Positions 12,099 to 22,589 of a DNA stretch of 64,000 bases are shown piece by piece. Numbering within the stretch: position 1 is the first letter of the stretch; every line of letters begins with the position of its first letter. Under the pieces are notes generated by a model. That model did no database searches and was not told where the DNA came from. It was given only the letters and a program-made list of their open reading frames with translations. This DNA comes from Phoronis australis (Eukaryota > Phoronida > Phoronidae), in assembly GCA_002633005.1 (NCBI GenBank), contig NMRA01000260.1:475649-539648 (forward strand). Direction: 5' to 3'. The position numbers and the translations under genes were made by a program.

Positions 12099-12561
12099 GT
12101 ATTTACTCGAATCTAGTTTGCCAGGTAATGTTACAGGTACGGTACGTTTCAGAGAAGGCCTAAAGCAAAAAGTTGCTGGTAAAATGTTATCTGTGGCGTA
12201 CTGTGCCAAGTTAAATAAAATGATTGTATTGGCAAAAGACCACCCGAGGGCGTCAACAAAATAGGAACATGGCTGACAAGAATTGATGACGCAATTTGAA
12301 TCACAATCAATATTATAAGAAATACTAAGCTGAACTTGTAACATTTCTAACAGACAAAGAGATGATAGAAAATGAAGTGACGTGAAAATAATCCCCATCC
12401 ATACACGTTGATTAACGAGTCAAATTTCCATTATTGTAATTGATTCATCTTTCCTACGTTAGATTGGGCTATTGAAGAGGTTTGCCGTGGTTTTCTGGCT
12501 GTATTTGTGTTTTTATATACTACTATAACACATGTAATTCCGTTTTTTTATTGTTTTGTAG

Positions 12562-12807
12562 CCTCTAGCACGCTCACTTCTCGAGCGAGTGTGGGCGATG
12601 GAGTGACATTAACATTTGAAGGGATAGAGTCACCCGGTATCAGATGGCAGAAAGACGGCTTTGGGTTCTATGCCAGGGGCGACATAGTTGGATGGAATGA
12701 CAAGCTGACTAACACAATTGATTCAGTAGAAGTGGGACATGGCGGAGTGTACACTATATATAGATCACCTGGGAATGTTCTTGGCATCACCCGTCTGGTC
12801 GTTAGAG
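12562..12807 (+). CDS. Immunoglobulin-like domain exon
   Basis: The exon encodes an Ig-like fold: SVGDGVTLTF (strand B region), GIRWQKDG (core Trp), and SVEVGHGGVYTIY (the strand F pattern, here without a Cys). It ends LVVRG. The canonical disulfide cysteines appear absent, as in several divergent invertebrate Ig modules. The acceptor is the strong TTATTGTTTTGTAG and the donor is TTAGAG|GTCAGT. Phases are 1-1, and the splice from the fucolectin-type exon is in frame. The combination suggests a secreted or receptor extracellular region. Family members with this Ig type precede tyrosine kinase domains in some invertebrates, but no kinase exon is visible here. Confidence 0.7.
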
Positions 12808-13549
12808 GTCAGTATTTGCTCCCCTTTTCTCTTTTCATTAGAAATGCATGTGTCCTAGCACAATTTAGCAACATTTCTTTGATTTCGATAATGGAAGTGG
12901 TCTGGATTGCATAAACGACATCCAAAAGCCACCGCCAAACGTCAATGGAAAAGTAAGTGTGTAACAACTGGCCCTAAATTTGAAACTGAAAGCAACAATA
13001 CATGTAATAGAGCGGCACGTGTTGCCTATAGGTCAATGCCGTTAGACGCAGGGGTACATCGTACCCGCCGACGGTGTTCCACATTCACCCATCAACGATG
13101 CCATGATGGAAGGGGGATGGCACGTTTTTGTATCACAGTAGACAAATGACATGATACTGAATTGAAAAATAAAGTGTCGTATTACAAAACGAATCTTTGG
13201 AGGAGTGAAATCACGGCATTTCCCACTGGTCACAAACCTTCGGTCCCCCTCGAATACTTAACATCAGTCTGGAATCAAAGTTAACGGTGAGCCTTACCTC
13301 TGAAATATATAGAGGTGGAATTAGCAGCGAACTCGTGACTTTGATGCTATTCGAAGTGTCGGCAGGAGTGACTGACTGTGTTTGCCAATAGCGTGCGGTG
13401 ACTGGTTACTAAGTATTGATATTTCTTTCTAATAATTATTATTTTGGTAGTATAAACATTCTCCCTCAATCAATCCATATATTCAGGATATTCTTTTTTA
13501 TAAGAATCACTGAAAGTTAGAAAAACGCGTATGCAGCAGTTGCGGTTTT
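12808..13549. other. No recognisable gene
   Basis: Short frames only. Further + strand exons of the fucolectin/Ig gene might be expected here but none was recognised. Confidence 0.35.
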
Positions 13550-14580
13550 AGGGGCGGATATAGGGGGGCCAAGGGGGTCTCACAGACTCCAATTGGCACT
13601 GCGGGGTGTGAATTGCCGACTGGCATATGCAAGCACCTAAGGGGCTATGTCAGAATATAGACTGACACTGTTTTTATTTGTATTGCTTTGTTTTGTTATT
13701 CTGTTTGATTGGCATGGCCCCTGAGTTAAGTACAGGGATGATGTAATTTATTTACCGCAGAATAGTATGGAACTTTCTAGAGGACTGAGGACAGTACAAT
13801 GATGATGTCATTTGTTTACTACAGTATAGTGAGGAACTTTCTAGAAGACCCAAGCACGACAGTGATTGATGTAGCCTGGAATATTCCAAAGACTAGTATA
13901 TGTTTGTAGAATGATTGGATAGATTCAGGAAAGTTCTAGAATGTGCTTGAAATGATGAAAAGTTCCAGAACAATGCATCAGCATATAAATACACAAGTAC
14001 GGGTTTGTGTTTGTCAGATCAACTCAGTTCAAGAAAATTAATCAGAAGAACTACAGTTGAGTTGCAGTGAAGAGAATCAGCAGTTACAGCGATTGTCAAT
14101 AGAGAGCCAGCTATAGAGACAGCAGGTTATTGAATCGACGAGTGTATCAGTTGCTGAACGTGTCTCAGAAGTTCATCATAAGTCACGGCTTCGCAGCACT
14201 GGCTGGAGCATAGAACAGACATTACGTCGGACGTTTTGTTTGAGTAGGCTTGTTAACGTACGGTCGGGATTAATAAAATATTAACTCGAAGCAGTCTTCA
14301 GTCTATCGTCGCACCGAAAGCTATTAGCACCGGTCTGTAACAACCTAAGCCCACCCACACACGGGGAAAAACGTGACAGGCTAGGACAGGGCAATGCACT
14401 TTGCATAGCCTCGAACAAACAGCCTTTCACGTTTTACTTTTTAGCAACAAGATGCACAAACCCAAAAGTTCAAGAATCCCCCTATCCCTACATTTTAGGC
14501 TGGTTGTGCACATGTGGCGAAATTCCGATTTTTCCTGTGCTCTGCCCCCCAACTAAGTCACAATCCTGGATTCGCCCCTG
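13550..14580. mobile_element. MITE copy (GGGGCGGAT...ATTCGCCCC termini) split by a solo LTR
   Basis: The left end AGGGGCGGATATAGGGGGGCC and right end CTGGATTCGCCCCTG match the ends of copies at 39063-39370 and 60394-60705. Interior words such as CACAAACCCAAAAGTT and CTACATTTTAGGCTGG are shared. Subtracting the inserted LTR and one target copy leaves about 295 bp, near the size of the uninterrupted copies. Confidence 0.8.
13648..14378 (+). repeat. Solo LTR of a retrotransposon, 731 bp
   Basis: The segment begins TGTCAGAATATAG and ends AAAAACGTGACA, so its termini are the inverted pair TGTCA/TGACA. It is flanked by the 5-bp duplication GGCTA at 13643-13647 and 14379-14383. A TATA box (CATATAAATA, about 13982) and a polyadenylation signal (AATAAA, about 14272) lie in the + orientation in the order expected of an LTR. 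No internal retroviral coding sequence is present. It arose by recombination between two LTRs. Confidence 0.88.
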
Positions 14581-15783
14581 TGCAGGACAATTAACAAAAT
14601 TTCAATCCCTGCGCCGTATCAGCTGTATTGTAGGCCGAGCGTTCGTCGAACGTTTCGACACAACTTGTCCAGGTCATATTTATACATGTATCTCGTATTT
14701 AAGGCTGCTAGGTGGTATCTGGTCTGCAGTAAACTACCCCCGTTTGGTACTTATAGCACATAAACCAGAAGGGTGGTGTCACTTCTAAACCTGATTCGAA
14801 TGTATGGATAATTGTTTTGCCCGCGTATTTTTCAAAGGAGCACCAAAAGAATACATCGGTAGTTTGTTTCGGAAATCAAATTGATTTCATCCAAGGGCAA
14901 GAGGCACAGTGAGTTTCGGTGCCAATGGCCCGGCCGTCTTGGAGCCTTCGCTATTAACGGTATTAATGTATTTTTGTTTAGGACCCTGCCCACAAGTCTC
15001 TGTATTTAGTAAACTACATGTACATATTGGTAATCATGTTTTTAATAAAAGTACATGTAATAGTCCAGGCCCTTAACCCGAAAACATTTACACGTCGGAT
15101 TAAAGCACCTCATTTGGCACACTAGTACTTTTTGACATGCTGAATCTCATGGGGGTCGGTTGCCCAAATTTTGAGGTCAAGGTCAAATCTCAAAAAAAAT
15201 GGCCGCCCAGTAACACAATCTATGGTTGCTTGAGAGATGATCACACATTTTAAGGTTAGGTAACAGTTCTTTATTAACTAGAAATCTATCATAATGACAT
15301 CGCAATATCTTTTTCTCATACTATTAAGACTCCTCATTTGCATAATTCCAATATGGCCGCCAAAATTTAACCAACCAACTGCAATTTTAACAAAATCATC
15401 TATTTTGATCTGATGCAAGACTAATAATACAACAACAAATAGGATTTCTTACCAAAATTTATTAGATTTATCATTAATTTGTACAATTATTATGAAAATT
15501 CAGTTGATGTTATGATAAAGAGACCAATTTATATGCATAGAACTTGACAGACTACCCATTACTCAGAGACCAGCTTTCAAAAATGTCGTTAGTATGCTTC
15601 TTCTAGCTCCTGCCTACATATAATCCGATTGTCATCTGCTTATAATATCAACACAATAAAACAGATTAATCTCAAATTGTCATTGCAGACCACAGAATTC
15701 AATTAACATTATCATCTGTTCCTTTGGTCCATAACAAACATGTTACTGACATGTTCCCCGGTATTTGCTAAGTGTTGTGCATG

Positions 15784-16020
15784 CTAAGGAATTGCTTTTA
15801 ATTTATATCTCTTGCCCCATGCAACCATGAGCTGCTGGCCGGCTTTGGTGATTTCAGGCATGTCTATCCAGTAAGGTGTCCATTGTTGGCCCTTGTCACT
15901 CTGCCATGCAAACATATATGGACTTGGTTTCCCGTGGATGGGCATCCGACTGCCAGCTTGATACAAGCATTTGTTAACTTGCTTTATCAGAGGAGATTGG
16001 GTAGGCGATAAATTTGGCAT
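15784..16020 (-). pseudogene. Transposon ORF fragment, C-terminal part
   Basis: An open frame of 78 codons inside the TIR-bounded element. It resembles, from memory, the C-terminal region of a large repeat-encoded protein found in many invertebrate genomes: a segment beginning LSPTQSPLIKQVNKC, then a Trp-containing stretch, then LMVAWGKRYKLK near the end. The cysteine-rich tail common in that family is missing. The biochemical function of the family is not established to my knowledge. Confidence 0.5.
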
Positions 16021-16313
16021 GATCTGAACTTTTTGTTGGAAAAGCTCCTTTCATAAAGTATTGGCTTTGCTGGTTTTGACTTTTCGATCATAAACGAAAC
16101 ATGTAAATGTCTCAATTGTTTTGAACTCCTGACTGTCGACGGTGAGTTGCTAAAAGGAATTGATTGCCGACACGAGAATGCCTGAGTAGCATCACGGTAA
16201 GCTTTTCATGTCTCCCATGCTGTTTTCTTCTCTTTTCCATTGAACTGGGACGTTGTGTCCAACCCTGTTAAGGCATGGAACATGGGTAGAGCTACACACA
16301 AATCATACCTAAG

Positions 16314-16511
16314 CTAGTCAAACAAACTCTTGACGAAGAGGTCCCGCACCTTCTTTCCAGCTTTAACCACTACCCGTAATTGAATTGCTGACAGCAAAGT
16401 CTTAAGCTGATCAACAACGCCAAGAAGAACGACCACAACATCAGTATCAATTGTAGAAACCATTATTCTCTGATTACCTTTGATCAAAGCGTCCCCAATG
16501 TACAAGCACAT
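16314..16511 (-). pseudogene. Transposon ORF fragment with TIDTDVVVVLLG motif
   Basis: The motif STIDTDVVVVLLG and the preceding amphipathic segment DALIKGNQRIMV match a conserved block of the same repeat-encoded protein family. The aspartates here resemble a nuclease-like or PIN-like acidic motif, which is inference. It lies in the expected order between the other two fragments on the minus strand. Confidence 0.55.
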
Positions 16512-17038
16512 ACAGGTGTCCGACTCTCGGCGGTATGTCAGAACTAGAGCAAAGAACAGAGTGACCGTGGGTAATATATATATTTTGTCCTGGAGGATAG
16601 GCGATTGCTAAAGAAATCTTCAGCTAACATTATGAACAATTCCTCTTTATTCTTCGAGTTTGCAAGAAATTCTGAAAGTACAGAGACAGTTGCGTTTGGT
16701 GTGAAACTTTGGCAAGATCACCTGTACCTCTATCAGCGGTGGCCTTCAAGCTGTCTTCAGCGTAAGCATCAAACACAATGTCAACTCTACAGCAGTTGTG
16801 AAGGTTAGATTGTGCCTACTTAGCAGTTTTCACTGAACTGTCCGAATGTCGCGGATTCTTTGGAGAATATTTGCGCACAATAGCTGGCCCATCAAAGACT
16901 TTGACATCGACGGATTCAGGAACGTCTGAATGAGGAAATTCCAACATTTTGAGCAAGTGTGACTTCTGTGAGGGTAGATCGAAACTGTCATTCTGGTTCA
17001 GGGATGGTGGCCAAGAATGATTCTCATGTATAAGAAAA

Positions 17039-17260
17039 TCATCCTTCTAGAAATTGACTACCTATAAAAACCTGACTAAATAAGCTGCAGTCTTTCTTGA
17101 TGTCATCCATGCGCTGCTGAGTCACTCTTTGTGCCTTCCTGTTAGCTGTTTCGGAAACAAGAAACTTGTTNTTGTTTTTCTTGATAGGGGTCTTTATTGG
17201 TTGGGACTTTTCAATTACGACTGTTTGCTTATAGCTGTCATATTGCTCTTTTCCAGTCAC
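17039..17260 (-). pseudogene. Transposon ORF fragment, central part
   Basis: The frame contains TGKEQYDSY, then KSQPIKTPIKKN, then IKKDCSLFSQVFI, the conserved central order of the same repeat-encoded protein family. A single ambiguous base at 17171 interrupts one codon. It continues toward the N gap, where the N-terminal portion (a fragment reading LDLQNYARW is visible at about 17700 on the minus strand) would lie. Confidence 0.55.
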
Positions 17261-17754
17261 TTCGATAGTCTGAAGACCTGTAGCGTATCTAACGTCATAA
17301 GTTCATCACCATGGTCAAAGAAAGGGTTTCCCTTTAGTTTGCTGAACTGACACCTTACACCACACAAACTGTTCACATGGTTTTTAAAGTTGTTCTGGAA
17401 GTATAGAATGTCTTTGTGGCGTTTTTTTCCTCGTTATTGTCTTCAAAATGATTGACAATCAAACTCAGTCAGCAACCTGGCTATAGCTCGGACCCAAACA
17501 CCATTCACTCTATCAAAGCGTTTGGATTTTCAGTTAATCCAATAGCCCCACCACTGTCTTGGACTAAGGCGTTATTTTCTTCATCCGCCCAGTCACTTGC
17601 AACAGCACAGAATCTGTGCCGTGTATTTGAAGACATCCATCAGATGCTGTCGTACGTTAACTGGTATAGCACTCACGGCTTGGGTGTGGAGAGAGACCCA
17701 TCTTGCATAATTTTGAAGGTCAAGAGCAAAGAAATAGGACACAAGAGATTCAAA

Positions 17755-18295
17755 NNNNNNNNNNNNNNNNNNNNNNNNNNNNNNNNNNNNNNNNNNNNNN
17801 NNNNNNNNNNNNNNNNNNNNNNNNNNNNNNNNNNNNNNNNNNNNNNNNNNNNNNNNNNNNNNNNNNNNNNNNNNNNNNNNNNNNNNNNNNNNNNNNNNNN
17901 NNNNNNNNNNNNNNNNNNNNNNNNNNNNNNNNNNNNNNNNNNNNNNNNNNNNNNNNNNNNNNNNNNNNNNNNNNNNNNNNNNNNNNNNNNNNNNNNNNNN
18001 NNNNNNNNNNNNNNNNNNNNNNNNNNNNNNNNNNNNNNNNNNNNNNNNNNNNNNNNNNNNNNNNNNNNNNNNNNNNNNNNNNNNNNNNNNNNNNNNNNNN
18101 NNNNNNNNNNNNNNNNNNNNNNNNNNNNNNNNNNNNNNNNNNNNNNNNNNNNNNNNNNNNNNNNNNNNNNNNNNNNNNNNNNNNNNNNNNNNNNNNNNNN
18201 NNNNNNNNNNNNNNNNNNNNNNNNNNNNNNNNNNNNNNNNNNNNNNNNNNNNNNNNNNNNNNNNNNNNNNNNNNNNNNNNNNNNNNNNNNNNNNN
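17755..18295. other. Assembly gap (run of N)
   Basis: About 541 undetermined bases inside the transposon. Long frames that cross it are meaningless. Confidence 0.99.
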
Positions 18296-19203
18296 CCTGT
18301 CTTCAGATGTGCTGAAGCCAACCAAAAGTATTATCTCCAATCAGTTAAAACAATTTAGGATATATATTTATGTACATAGTTAATCAAAAAAGTACATACC
18401 TAAATTAGAATATCTCATTCAAAATAATATCACACGAACAATGAACTCGAGGTCAACATTATGCAAGTGTCAGAGCTGATGTCACCTGTTTGGGTACTGT
18501 TGTCCGAATGAGCAGAGGTCAGCTTCAGCTGTTCGACAATATGTTACCACAAACAATTAGATGGACGCAATTAATAATACACATTTGTTTATACAACATG
18601 TTCCTCAAGACAATTAATTATGCCTTGATCTGTTTTAAAATATAGTGCAACAAGGAATTCACCTCATTGGGATACAAGTAAAACCTGGCGATTTTATTGA
18701 AATTTCATCCTTCTGGTGAACCTTAAATTACCTAAATTACCTTAATTGGTTTAACTTATGTCACCATCAAGTTCAAACTAAAATATAAACACATTAATTA
18801 ACAAAGTAACCTTTAGCTGTGATCAAATTAAAAATGATGATAAAAGTTTCAGCAATTGTTCTTTGAAAATTTAGAAAAAATGTCCGATTTCCTTTAATTA
18901 CAGAGACGATTTGTTACATAATTAATTATAAATATTTTGACAAAGACATTCAAAAACGAAGTTCTGTAAAATGTTAACATTCTAGAGTTGACTTAATGCA
19001 TATTCGTACTAGTTTGACAGTTTTTCTCAGCTAGAGAAAACAAATAGACTTAATTTCCATTGAAAATATATATGCTCTATTAATTATGATAACTACCACC
19101 TTAAGTGTCAGGAAAATTACTTTTATGCTTTTAACTTGTTTTTTAGAAGTTATCAACATTAATTTGAAATCAAAATAAAGTATCCTGCTTATCACCTGAA
19201 ACA

Positions 19204-19454
19204 GTAATGAAGCAGATACTTTGTGTCAAGTCATTTCAAAAAAATACCTACATGACCTTTGACCTTGATTTGACCTTGACCTTGACCCCAAATTTCGGGC
19301 AACCGACCCTCATGAGATTCAGCGTGTCNGTAATGAAGCAGATACTTTGTGTCAAGTCATTTCAAAAAAATACCTACGTGACCTTTGACCTTGATTTGAC
19401 CTTGACATTGACCCCAAATTTCGGGCAACCGACCCTCATGAGATTCAGCGTGTC
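19204..19454. repeat. 125-bp direct duplication split by a single N (probable contig overlap)
   Basis: Bases 19204-19328 and 19330-19454 are the same 125-bp sequence with about two differences, and 19329 is N. The copy lies in the right TIR of the transposon. The exact coincidence of the N with the copy boundary indicates two contig ends that overlap and were not merged. Confidence 0.85.
19253..19265 (-). promoter_or_regulatory. Perfect DR1 nuclear-receptor half-site pair in the transposon TIR
   Basis: TGACCTTTGACCT is the complement of AGGTCAAAGGTCA, the canonical direct repeat spaced by one base. Further TGACCT half-sites follow within 25 bp. The same occurs at 19379-19391 in the second copy. 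Whether it binds a receptor is untested. Confidence 0.4.
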
Positions 19455-19540
19455 CCAAAGTATCTGTGTACCAACTTTGGTGCTTTAATCCGGGGTGTAA
19501 ATGTTTTGGGGTTTTTGGCTGCTAAGGGACCGGACTATTA

Positions 19541-21377
19541 AGCTACAGTATAACAAGAACTAAACGACGATGCTATTTTAAAATCATCTATGTTAAACAA
19601 AGTACAACTGTATTCAATGACAAGTTGTAAATGTGAAAACAAAAAATCTACAGATTGGTGACATTTGCACTAATATTGTGGACTCACTTAGTATAGCCCG
19701 CATCATGCAGTGTTATTCCGTAGCACCACGTCACGATACTTACTGGACAGTGTTAAGTGATTTACGGCGAATAATTTTCGACACAAAACTTGCTCTTCAA
19801 AACATTTGACTATTTTCAACCCACTCCATGTTCACATCGTCGCAGTGTGTTGTGTTTCAAAAAGTTCGACAAACACAGAGATAAGGATATAGCGTGCAAG
19901 CTCTTATATACATACATGTACACATGTACCACGGATAGCCGTGTTGGTGTAGATTTTTTACGAGTGAACCTTTATTTGTACACATCATTCACCTTCATGA
20001 ACTTAGAAATAAATTGAGTATCGTGAACACATCTGGTACTTTCATTGTTTTAAATTTCACCTCGGATGACCATTATTTGAATATGTGCAGGGAAGTTTTT
20101 TTTGTCTTTTTAGTCGACGAGCGCAGCTGAAGGTACATGCAGGACTCAAAAGAATTGGGGTACAGCCCAGGAATTATATTTTTGGTCTTATCTTCTAGTA
20201 TCGACCTTCAAGTGACTATTTGTGTCTTCGATACCTGGGCTTCATGTTTGCAGTGTCTGACCCATACATGTACGTTGCAATTTTCCAATAAAACAGATGT
20301 TCTTGGGTTTTTCTCTCCCGTTCACTTACACCAAAGCACGTGTAGACCAATTGTTTTGCTTATCTGCCACCATGTATGCAATTGAATAGTTCAACCCAAT
20401 GGATACAGAGGACTCGTGTGCGTTATTGACGGTATAAATCAGGGTCTCAAAATGCGGGACCCCTTCAACTGACAAAAGCTGCATCTTGAATCAGCGCCAT
20501 CTGTGACTTCTGTCGACCTCGGGGACAATCGTTTGCGGAGCGCGTGCTGATCGGGTGATTCTATTGTCGCAAAACCGCGGGAAAACATCAGTGACCGGTT
20601 GCATGAAACAGTCCCAATTAGGGAACTCATCTACTGTAACTTCTCTAAATCTATCGCGTACAGTGTAGTTCTGGACTTGAAAAAAACATCGATTGCCTTT
20701 TCTTGTATTGTTTTAGTTCCATTACTTTTGACTTCGATACAAATTGAGAGTGAACTCTACGTTGAATTGTCCATAATATGTTATTGAAAATAAGAGAATC
20801 TTGTCATGCAAAATCCCAAATTGAAGAACTGAATCCCTATTTATTTTCAATTAATTCTGGGCTCAGTTTTTAGTTATATTATTAGAAACAGTCATTTATC
20901 AAAGAGGAGCTCATCATAAAGATGATATGATAGAAAAATGTTGAATTCTGTGAGTCGATAAAGACAAAAATACGCAAAAAGACTCAGGTACCTAAGTTGA
21001 GTCCCTACTTGGGATCGTATGCATCCGGCCACAGGTCTCCTCAGTATTTCTCAAAGAGACCACGTGCTGCAGATATGCCAGTCGTGTTTGCGGTGGGAAA
21101 AGTATTGCTTTTTTGCATTATCCGTGCTCTAAGAGTCCTGAACCGTGTTTCTCGATTTAGTGAGCCGTGTTCATGAGCGTGGACTTTAGTTCACATATTT
21201 AAACGTGTGAGTCGTACATGTACGTGTCGTTCATGTGATCTGTACTGCACCCGCAAGAGTAGCAACATGTACGTACTGAAATAATTTTTGATTACACACG
21301 TGAGGATTGCACCTGGACTGCTTATTTTAAAAGGATTTATTACACCAGAAGTTATAGTGTCTACAGTTGTATGTTGT
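19541..21377. other. Upstream region of the fucosyltransferase; no gene seen
   Basis: Short frames without signatures. It should contain the promoter and any 5' untranslated exon of the gene starting at 21378, but I could not identify a clear core promoter. Confidence 0.4.
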
Positions 21378-22589
21378 ATGGGCAGTTGTGCTATGAAGTC
21401 GATGCGTTCTTTCAGGAAAGCACTTCTTGTTGTCGCCATCTGTGGAAGTCTCATGTTTCTATTATTGTTCAACTATTTTTTGCAAGAATACGTGCACTTG
21501 ACTCCCCGTTCGGTGTCATCCCAAAACGGTAGCGGTTTTGCGCATGTACACGAATTACGAGAAACGGATATTTCTCACGGGAGTACCAGCGAGAGACCTG
21601 CGAGTGCAGAATGTTGTTCGTATTCGAACTGGGATGAGAGAGAAAATTTAATTGTTGAAACCAATCCGTACTATTTTGTCAAGAAAGACATCATTGGTAG
21701 GCTTGGGAATCAAATGTTCCAATATGCATCTGTGTATGGGATTGCTCGACTATATAATGCCACCTTAGCTATTGAACCCGGTTCAAAGCTAGAGACAACA
21801 TTCATCAACACCAAAGCTCACCAACTACCCACAGATGGTATTGCTGTTCATCAGAGAGTCTATGAACAAGGTGCAAGCATTTTCAATAGAAAAGTGCTCA
21901 ATTTGCGGGCTGTCAACACATCCTTTCAGGGATACTTGATTTCGTACAAATATTTTCACAATTATAGTTCGGAAATCAGACGGCAGTTTGTTTTCGAAAA
22001 CAACGTCTACATATCCGTCTTTAAATTTCTCGACAATGTTATGAAGAAGTTTAAGACGCCAATAAGTAGAACGTGCATACTTGCAAAAATCCGTTGTTTA
22101 GTTGAACGTAGGTTGAGTGAAATCATTCCCGAAAATGCTACAAAGGGACATCCGACTCCAGATGGAGAGCCGGTTACGCTGATAGGGATCCACGTGCGGC
22201 GAGGTGATAAACTAAACAAGAACGAATGGGGCAGTACTGTCCCGGGACCTGACTACTTCCAACGCGCAATCAGCTACTACAACAAACGGTTTCGCAATAT
22301 TATATTCGTCGTGTGTTCAGAAGATAAGGAATGGGTGACTAACCACATTTTGAACGACACATCTATTTCTATAACCCTGTCCTACTTGAAAACACCAGAG
22401 GAAGACATGTCCTTATTGACTCTGTGCGACCATGTTATTTTGTCTGACGGCAGTACGTTTGGATTCTGGAGTGCTTACCTTGGAGGGGGGCATGTTGTGT
22501 ATTGGCGAGGTTGGCCCCGGCCGAAAAGTGGTCTGGCAAAAGAAATCAATCTCAGTGACCGCTGGTTGCCCCACTGGGTCGCTCTGTGA
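21378..22589 (+). CDS. Alpha-1,2-fucosyltransferase (GT11), intronless, intact
   Basis: The 403-residue product transfers fucose from GDP-fucose to terminal galactose in alpha-1,2 linkage, in the Golgi lumen. It has the type II topology of Golgi glycosyltransferases: a short basic cytoplasmic tail, a membrane anchor at about residues 15-36 (ALLVVAICGSLMFLLLFNYF), then a Ser/Gly-rich stem. Conserved blocks are GRLGNQMFQYAS (about 107-118), the donor-binding GIHVRRGDKL (about 270-279) and DHVILSDGSTFGFWSAYLGG (about 351-370). Several N-glycosylation sequons are visible. The length is slightly above the family's usual 340-380, because of the stem. I chose ATG 21378 (G at +4). ATGs at 21393 and 21402 would also keep the anchor, and the frame is open upstream without an ATG. 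Single-exon coding is common in this family. Confidence 0.95.
   Translation: MGSCAMKSMRSFRKALLVVAICGSLMFLLLFNYFLQEYVHLTPRSVSSQNGSGFAHVHELRETDISHGSTSERPASAECCSYSNWDERENLIVETNPYYFVKKDIIGRLGNQMFQYASVYGIARLYNATLAIEPGSKLETTFINTKAHQLPTDGIAVHQRVYEQGASIFNRKVLNLRAVNTSFQGYLISYKYFHNYSSEIRRQFVFENNVYISVFKFLDNVMKKFKTPISRTCILAKIRCLVERRLSEIIPENATKGHPTPDGEPVTLIGIHVRRGDKLNKNEWGSTVPGPDYFQRAISYYNKRFRNIIFVVCSEDKEWVTNHILNDTSISITLSYLKTPEEDMSLLTLCDHVILSDGSTFGFWSAYLGGGHVVYWRGWPRPKSGLAKEINLSDRWLPHWVAL

Larger units (their letters stand above)
15060..19538 (-). mobile_element. Decayed DNA transposon with terminal inverted repeats and ORF fragments
   Basis: The left end (ATAGTCCAGGCCCTTAACCC, followed by CATTTACAC and GGATTAAAGCACC) reappears inverted at the right end, finishing GGACTAT at 19538. 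Each end is flanked by TA. The homology extends inward for more than 100 bp, through CTGAATCTCATG and GGTCGGTTGCCC. Minus-strand ORF fragments inside are at 17039-17260, 16314-16511 and 15784-16020. Internal sequence is lost in a 541-bp N run. Frames are broken, so the element is inactive as seen. Confidence 0.8.

Noticed and set aside
13648-14342. LTR ending at CTGTAACA (14342)
   Set aside because: That end gives no target duplication; the end at 14378 gives TGTCA/TGACA termini and a matching GGCTA duplication.
17452-18383. Long frames on both strands across 17755-18295
   Set aside because: They are long only because they translate the N run.
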